Origin: Bifidobacterium thermophilum DSM 20210
GTDB lineage: Bacteria > Actinomycetota > Actinomycetes > Actinomycetales > Bifidobacteriaceae
Direction: 5' to 3'
NCBI GenBank assembly: GCA_000771265.1
Contig: JDUB01000001.1
Location: forward strand, 310,001-374,000
DNA: 64,000 nucleotides
The position numbers and the translations under genes are program-made. A model generated the notes under the pieces. The model was not told the DNA's origin, did not search any database, and saw only the letters and a list, made by a program, of their open reading frames with translations. Below, one piece after another: positions 59,406 to 64,000 of this stretch; the first letter of the stretch is position 1; each line of letters begins with the position of its first letter.

Positions 59406-59692
59406 TGCGCGTCCTCCCGGTGGTTGGCGAGTATGATGCGTGCGCGTTGCCCGATGGTGTCGGCTTGAGCGATCAGCATGTTGAGTGATTGTCTCATCAG
59501 TGTCGCTGCCTGGCCTTGCCAGTGTGCGGCGGTGGCGAGCGCCGTGCATTCGTCGAGTGCCGTTGCACCCTCGCGGGTGTGGGAATACGCGGTGTCGAGC
59601 GCGCCAATCGCTGTGGTGGCGGCACGCCGACATGTGCATGTCACTGGTTCGCCCATGAGCGGTGAAGTATGAAATGGTGTGAATGATGTCAT
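59402..59692 (-). CDS. Small WXG-like helical protein
   Basis: A 96-residue protein. The middle reads LDECTALATAAHWQGQAATLMRQ and is followed by a second helix, so the W-x-G turn of WXG100 proteins is present with helices on both sides. It lacks a clear C-terminal Y-x-x-x-D/E export signal. It overlaps the hydrolase by ATGA and is surely co-expressed. The start is modestly supported (TGGAAGC before ATG). Confidence 0.6.
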   Translation of the reverse strand: MTSFTPFHTSPLMGEPVTCTCRRAATTAIGALDTAYSHTREGATALDECTALATAAHWQGQAATLMRQSLNMLIAQADTIGQRARIILANHREDAQ

Positions 59693-59810
59693 GCTTCCAT
59701 CGAAGCGTATGACGCGACCAGATGCACGTCTGAGGCTTCGATGTGGTCAAAAGTTGATCAGGCTTGTACTGTCGCCGTTTTGTCGCCGCAAGCGCAAGCC
59801 CGACCAGCAT

Positions 59811-60419
59811 TCACCATGGTTTGACGCTCCCACTGGGGGTGGGGGTTGTCGTTCCCGTGGTGGGGCTCGTCGATGGCGAGGGCGAGGCGGACTGGTTAGC
59901 TTTGAGCAGATCCTGCACCTGTTGACGTTGTTCATCGTTCAACCCGTCCTGGGAAGGCGATGGGGACGAAGAAGCCGATGGCTGTTGCGCAGAACCATCC
60001 CCGGAATCGGCTGAAGAGGACGAAGCCGCGCCCTGCTGCTGTTTGAGTTCCGCAGCGATGCGCTTGGTCAGGGTGTGTGATGTGGCACTGTTGGCGGCGA
60101 TGAGCTGTTTGAGCTCAGGCAGCAGTACGGCGTTCCATGTCGCTGCCTCAGCGAACTGATCGTCGGTCTGCTCTTGACGTGCCGCGAGCGTCGACCAGTC
60201 CGCGGTGGCCTTCGCTGACGCCGTCAGATCGGCTTTGAGACTTGCAGTGGCCTGGTTGTAGGCGCTCTGAGCCTGCAGATTAGCCGCCGCAACCAAGGCC
60301 AGAATCAGCGCGAGGCACGCGAACACAACCAGCGCGATGCGGACCGCGAGTGCAGCGCGTTTCGTGCCGGTGACAGGAGGTTTAGGCAGCGAGTCCGATG
60401 TGCCGTTCGTGGCGGTCAT
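59811..60419 (-). CDS. Single-pass membrane protein with Ser/Pro-rich tail
   Basis: A 202-residue protein. One helix lies at about 25-45 (ALAVRIALVVFACLALILALVAAA), then a helical segment with many Ala/Lys/Gln, and a tail of about 70 residues almost wholly Ser, Pro, Thr, Gly and Gln, probably extracytoplasmic and disordered. AAGGAG precedes the ATG at 60419, which overlaps the stop of the VWA gene upstream. The function is not recognised; the operon places it with VWA proteins. Confidence 0.68.
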   Translation of the reverse strand: MTATNGTSDSLPKPPVTGTKRAALAVRIALVVFACLALILALVAAANLQAQSAYNQATASLKADLTASAKATADWSTLAARQEQTDDQFAEAATWNAVLLPELKQLIAANSATSHTLTKRIAAELKQQQGAASSSSADSGDGSAQQPSASSSPSPSQDGLNDEQRQQVQDLLKANQSASPSPSTSPTTGTTTPTPSGSVKPW

Positions 60420-61435
60420 AGCAGTCTCCTTGACATTCCTACCCATGCGCCGAACTCCCATGCCAGCAGCGCGGCGATGGCGATGGCGATCGGCCAGACC
60501 ACGGGTGTGGTGCGTTGCCGTGTCTTTGCGGTGGAGGTGGTCCGCCACGTCTTGGACGCCTTCGGCAGCGAATCGGTCGCGGTGTGGGTGGCGTCCAGCA
60601 TGACGGCGGTGCCGCTGAGCTCGTCGGCTATGGTGCTCAGCGTATCCGGGCTGAGTTTTGAAATACCGGGTTGGCCGGTGGTCGGGTCGGTCACCCAGGT
60701 TTCTTGGCCGTCAGGACTGTCGTCTGAACCGTCGGCGGGGATTTGCCCGCCTGTAGTTGATCCGGCGCCCAGCACGAGTGCATCATCGAGATACCGGCGC
60801 AACGACGAGTATGTTCTGCGCGTGGTGGTCGAGGTCTGCTCGCCGTCGCTGATCAGGAACAGTACGATGGTGTCGTCCTGATGGCGTTGGCGGATGTCTT
60901 TGAGCGTGAGCAGCAGTTTGTCCAGCGGAGTGTCCAGCGACGATCCTGACGATGTCGTCGTGGGCTCGACGCTTAACGTATCCGCCCAATTGTCGATGGC
61001 AAGCGTGTCGGGCGTCAGCGGGACGTCCAGCGAGGCGCTCGCCCCGAAACTCATCGCGGAGAAACTGGCGGCGGGGTAGGCTTTGGTCAGGTCGTGGACG
61101 GCGTCTTTCGCGGCGTCGAGACGGCTGATTGTCGTCGCGTCGCCGTAGGTCGCGTCTTTGACCGCCATGGAGCTCGTGGTGTCGATGGCAATGACGATGT
61201 CGGTGGCGTTGACTGCTTTGCTGGTGGTCTCTGCGACGGTGCTCGGCGTCAACACCGCGACGGCCGTCAGCAGGCAGATCAGCGTCCGTCGTACGCATGA
61301 GGCCGCGGTTTCGTCGCTTGCGGAGCGCCGCCGGATGTAGATGACGATTTCGGCGATTGCGCATGCCGTCATGATCACGGCGAGCGCGACACCTGCCGGC
61401 CAGCCGAGTGCGGGGGATAGTGTCCATCCGTTCAT
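60416..61435 (-). CDS. VWA-domain membrane protein, BatA/BatB-like
   Basis: A 339-residue protein. Two N-terminal helices (about 12-35 and 50-65) are followed by a von Willebrand A domain whose MIDAS reads D85-T-T-S-S89, a variant of D-x-S-x-S, and FLISDGEQ near the third ligand. A final helix is at about 315-335. The start is fixed by GGAGG and by the ATGA overlap with the gene before it. It is the second of two VWA proteins in the operon. Confidence 0.8.
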   Translation of the reverse strand: MNGWTLSPALGWPAGVALAVIMTACAIAEIVIYIRRRSASDETAASCVRRTLICLLTAVAVLTPSTVAETTSKAVNATDIVIAIDTTSSMAVKDATYGDATTISRLDAAKDAVHDLTKAYPAASFSAMSFGASASLDVPLTPDTLAIDNWADTLSVEPTTTSSGSSLDTPLDKLLLTLKDIRQRHQDDTIVLFLISDGEQTSTTTRRTYSSLRRYLDDALVLGAGSTTGGQIPADGSDDSPDGQETWVTDPTTGQPGISKLSPDTLSTIADELSGTAVMLDATHTATDSLPKASKTWRTTSTAKTRQRTTPVVWPIAIAIAALLAWEFGAWVGMSRRLL

Positions 61436-62517
61436 CGTCTCAGCCTCCAAGCGAATGCGAGCCATACGATGATGCACACTGCAAGGGCGAGTGTCCACCA
61501 GCCCGGGGCGTCATCGACGGCTGATTGCGCGTCGCGTTTGCTGTGCGCGCTTTGGCGCTCTTCGATGGTTCGAACCATGGATTCGATCGATGAGCCGTCG
61601 GCTTGTGACATGAACGTGCCACCGTGCGATTCGATCTGCCGTTTGAGGCTGGTGGTCGTCGTGTCGCTCAGACTTTCCTTGGCACCGGCATACACCGCGT
61701 CCACGCTGATGGAAGCCGTGCGGGTCAGGTCTAGCGCCTGCTTGAGCGTGTAGGTCTCCTGCCCGGACACGACATTGTCGGTGGCCAGCACAATGGATGA
61801 CGAACGCCGGCGTGCAGCACCCTTGGTGGAGGACGCCTGCTGCGCAGCATTGCCGTATGCGAAACCGGGCAGCATCGCCGCGCAACTGACGAGCCCGTCG
61901 CCGATCAGGGATGTAGCGTTGGTCTTGTTCTGCGTGCCGTCCAGCCAATCAGAGACCTTCTGGTAGTCTTCGTCGCTCATCTTGTCGATGTCATCCTGCG
62001 TCTGCACGCCTTTGAGAATCGATGCGGCGGATTTGAGCTGGCTGGTCACCAGCGCATAGTCGTCGGTCAGCGGGAACACTGTGCGCGAAGTCGAGTTGAA
62101 GATGCTCATGCCGATGCGTTCGCCTTGGAAATTCGACACGAGTTTGAGATACGTGTCGATGATCTGCCGGTCGTAGGGGAGTGTTGAGCCGGATACGTCA
62201 AGGCAGAGGACGATGTCGCGGCTCGCCGAGCGTTCCTGTTCCTCGTTGATGGTCGATGGCCGGGCGACCAGAGAGACGGACAGGATCAGCGCGGCGACGA
62301 GCGCGCCCGCCGCAATACGGTTGAAAGTCCGCCATTGGCGGAACAGCTCTGAGGCGTGCTCGGTGTTCAAGTCTTCGTCAAGACTGTACGATTTGAGGTC
62401 GGGATTGCGCCCGGACGCCTTGCGTTCCCGCCATGCGGCGAGCATCGAGGCACCCGCCGCAATCACGCAGGCGGTGCCCAAGGCAATCAGCGCGGCCCAA
62501 GGCCATTGCCATCTCAT
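61432..62517 (-). CDS. VWA-domain membrane protein, BatA-like
   Basis: A 361-residue protein. Helices are at about 8-28 and 68-88, and the VWA MIDAS is canonical (D107-V-S-G-S111). A C-terminal helix is at about 340-358. The ATG at 62517 is chosen over GTG 62526 because AAAGGTGG lies five bases before it and it forms an ATGA overlap with the preceding gene. MoxR-DUF58-VWA sets are widespread and are thought to act in metal insertion or assembly of envelope complexes. Confidence 0.82.
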   Translation of the reverse strand: MRWQWPWAALIALGTACVIAAGASMLAAWRERKASGRNPDLKSYSLDEDLNTEHASELFRQWRTFNRIAAGALVAALILSVSLVARPSTINEEQERSASRDIVLCLDVSGSTLPYDRQIIDTYLKLVSNFQGERIGMSIFNSTSRTVFPLTDDYALVTSQLKSAASILKGVQTQDDIDKMSDEDYQKVSDWLDGTQNKTNATSLIGDGLVSCAAMLPGFAYGNAAQQASSTKGAARRRSSSIVLATDNVVSGQETYTLKQALDLTRTASISVDAVYAGAKESLSDTTTTSLKRQIESHGGTFMSQADGSSIESMVRTIEERQSAHSKRDAQSAVDDAPGWWTLALAVCIIVWLAFAWRLRR

Positions 62518-63083
62518 CGGCGCCACCTTTCAACGAGTGTGGATACCCATTCGGCCCCCTGTTCAACGCTTGTCGACCGGGCTGCGTCATTGTACCGTTC
62601 GTCGGCGAATTCCGGTGGATACAAGGCCGCGATGGTCTGACGCAGCAGCATGAATCCGGCTTTCTCATTGCCTGTAGACGTCGGTATCGTGCGGTTGAGA
62701 TCGGACAAGGTCCGGGTTTCCATGGTGTCGTCCGCCATGCCGGACGCGTATGCGCGGGCCAGCGAGGCGAGTTGGGCGAAGGCCTGGTCTCGGCTGATGT
62801 CGCCCGCATGGAATCGGTCCACCACTTCGTCGATGCGCCGGTGCCAGATCCGGGTGCCGCTGGTCTGGTGATGCACTCCGCGATGCGCTCGCTTGGCTTG
62901 TGGGTGGGGTCGACGCGGTTTGGACAGCACAACGGCCAAGACGACAAACAGACACGCCAGGGCGAGTGAAGCCACAAGGACGGCGGCGATTGCTCCGGCG
63001 CCAGTGTACGTCTGCTCCGGTTTGAGGTCGTCGAGCTTGATCGCTGCGACGATATGGACGATGTCGGTGATAGCAGTGCTCAT
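62514..63083 (-). CDS. Membrane protein of the DUF58-VWA operon
   Basis: A 189-residue protein. One N-terminal helix (about 28-52) is followed by a cytoplasmic region rich in Arg and His and a helical domain (about 80-185, FHAGDISRDQAFAQLASLARAYASGM). AGGAGACC precedes the ATG. Both ends overlap neighbours (ATGA). The position between DUF58 and VWA genes suggests it belongs to the same complex, as DUF4381-like proteins do elsewhere; the family could not be confirmed. Confidence 0.72.
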   Translation of the reverse strand: MSTAITDIVHIVAAIKLDDLKPEQTYTGAGAIAAVLVASLALACLFVVLAVVLSKPRRPHPQAKRAHRGVHHQTSGTRIWHRRIDEVVDRFHAGDISRDQAFAQLASLARAYASGMADDTMETRTLSDLNRTIPTSTGNEKAGFMLLRQTIAALYPPEFADERYNDAARSTSVEQGAEWVSTLVERWRR

Positions 63084-64000
63084 AAGCGGTCTCCTGCCTT
63101 GCCGGTGGCGCCAAGGGCCTTCGGGGGAGCCACCGGATGGGTCGAGAAGCCGGTGCGCGCGAGTGTCACGGATACCGTGCGCACGAAAGTACGGAACATG
63201 GCTTCGCTCGATGAGGCGCGCATCAGCGTCGAACCCCCGGCATGCAACTGGGCTTCGAGCTGGGCGGCGAGATAGCTGCGGTGAGTGTCCACTTCACGCT
63301 TGCTTACGGCGTCGATGAGGAACGCCGGCAACCTTCTGCCGGTATCAGCGTCGGCGACCGTACGCTGGCGGGCGGCGAACGGGTTGATGGTTTCCACGTC
63401 GACAATCACCATTGGGTGGGTCCGGGCGATGGCGTGGATTGTGCCGAGCTGACGCTCACCAAGCGCATGTTCGTCGGTCGCCAGCACAATCAGGGCGTTA
63501 CGGTCGTTGATGCGCCGCGCATAATCCAACAGAGCATCCATATTACGAGGATGGTCCCAAGGGCGTTCCAGCGCGCGGTCGAGCGTGTGCTCGAACTGTG
63601 CGAAACCGCCATGGAACGGCACTCTGGTGATACTCGCCGAATCAGCGCAGACCAAGGAGATGTCATCGGACCTGCGCAAGCTCAACGCGGCAAACATCCG
63701 CAGACCGTTCGCCGCAACCTGCCACGCCATTTCCCCCGACTCGCACGAGCCGGTCATCTCTCGGCCCGTGTCCATCAGCATCCATACGCGAGACGTGACC
63801 CGCCGCTGCCTGTGGACGACCATTGGCCTGCCGCTGCGCGCGCTCGTATGCCAATCGATGCGCCGCGCCTCGTCCCCGGGCTCGTACGGGCGGATATCCA
63901 TGATGTCGTCGCTGCCGAACCGCCGGTGGGATGGGTGTTCGCCTTCAAGGGTGCCCAACGCCCGCCTCACGGTCGGCAAACTGAGCGTGGTGGCGAGCGC
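63080..64000 (-). CDS. DUF58 protein, 5' end outside the window
   Basis: The frame is open to the right edge. The DUF58 signature DIRPYEPGDEARRIDWHTSARSGRPMV is near the visible start, so only a short N-terminal part is likely missing; in actinobacterial members this motif comes about 50 residues after the start. The remainder is a VWA-like fold (VWMLMDTGREM). The gene order suggests a MoxR-type AAA ATPase just beyond the edge. Confidence 0.85.
   Translation of the reverse strand, partial: ALATTLSLPTVRRALGTLEGEHPSHRRFGSDDIMDIRPYEPGDEARRIDWHTSARSGRPMVVHRQRRVTSRVWMLMDTGREMTGSCESGEMAWQVAANGLRMFAALSLRRSDDISLVCADSASITRVPFHGGFAQFEHTLDRALERPWDHPRNMDALLDYARRINDRNALIVLATDEHALGERQLGTIHAIARTHPMVIVDVETINPFAARQRTVADADTGRRLPAFLIDAVSKREVDTHRSYLAAQLEAQLHAGGSTLMRASSSEAMFRTFVRTVSVTLARTGFSTHPVAPPKALGATGKAGDRL

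Overview
The window is high-GC actinobacterial chromosome, most probably a Bifidobacterium. The main reasons are a single-chain PurL of 1244 residues, a pupylation locus (arc, dop, pup, pafA) with no 20S proteasome genes, an actinobacterial-type OMP decarboxylase relative beside carAB, a helicase-degenerate PriA, and dense operons with ATGA overlaps. The species cannot be fixed from the sequence alone.

Layout. 1-1.8 kb: two facing membrane proteins of unknown function. 2.4-8.5 kb: purine synthesis (purL and purC leftward, purT rightward), then a GT4-type glycosyltransferase. 10-19.6 kb: an accessory-looking island with a Sad/YneI-type succinate-semialdehyde dehydrogenase, an Lrp/AsnC regulator, a four-gene PotABCD-type ABC transporter and a class III aminotransferase. 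Together these look like uptake and catabolism of polyamine or GABA-like amines. 17.4-21.7 kb is mostly non-coding. It holds two arrays of palindromic repeats with a 73-bp period, tRNA-His, and a probable structured RNA with its own promoter and terminator. 21.7-26.1 kb: the str operon (rpsL, rpsG, fusA, tuf). 26.5-35.3 kb: an FMN alpha-hydroxy-acid oxidoreductase, then efp, nusB, carA, carB, a pyrF-like gene and gmk. 35.4-46.9 kb: ilvD (leftward), rpoZ, metK, a cyclopropane-fatty-acid synthase, priA, a DUF1805 gene, a HAD hydrolase, fmt, serB and dedA. 46.9-53.1 kb: arc, dop, an IMPase-like gene, pup and pafA. 53.2-57.8 kb: HU, a fused flippase/pseudokinase membrane protein, and purB. 57.8-64 kb: a leftward operon with a DUF58 protein, membrane proteins, two VWA proteins, a WXG-like small protein and an alpha/beta hydrolase; it runs off the right edge.

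Points of greatest interest. (1) The pyrF-like gene after carB has lost the catalytic Lys and second Asp of the DxKxxD motif. (2) Two separate arrays, with unrelated palindromic repeats, share a 73-bp period. (3) Shared operator-like motifs sit upstream of the dehydrogenase, the transporter/Lrp pair and the aminotransferase, which suggests one regulon. (4) A roughly 330-nt RNA candidate carries a 12-nt copy of the 16S anti-Shine-Dalgarno tail. (5) The pupylation locus has no proteasome core, and an IMPase-like protein missing metal ligands lies between dop and pup.
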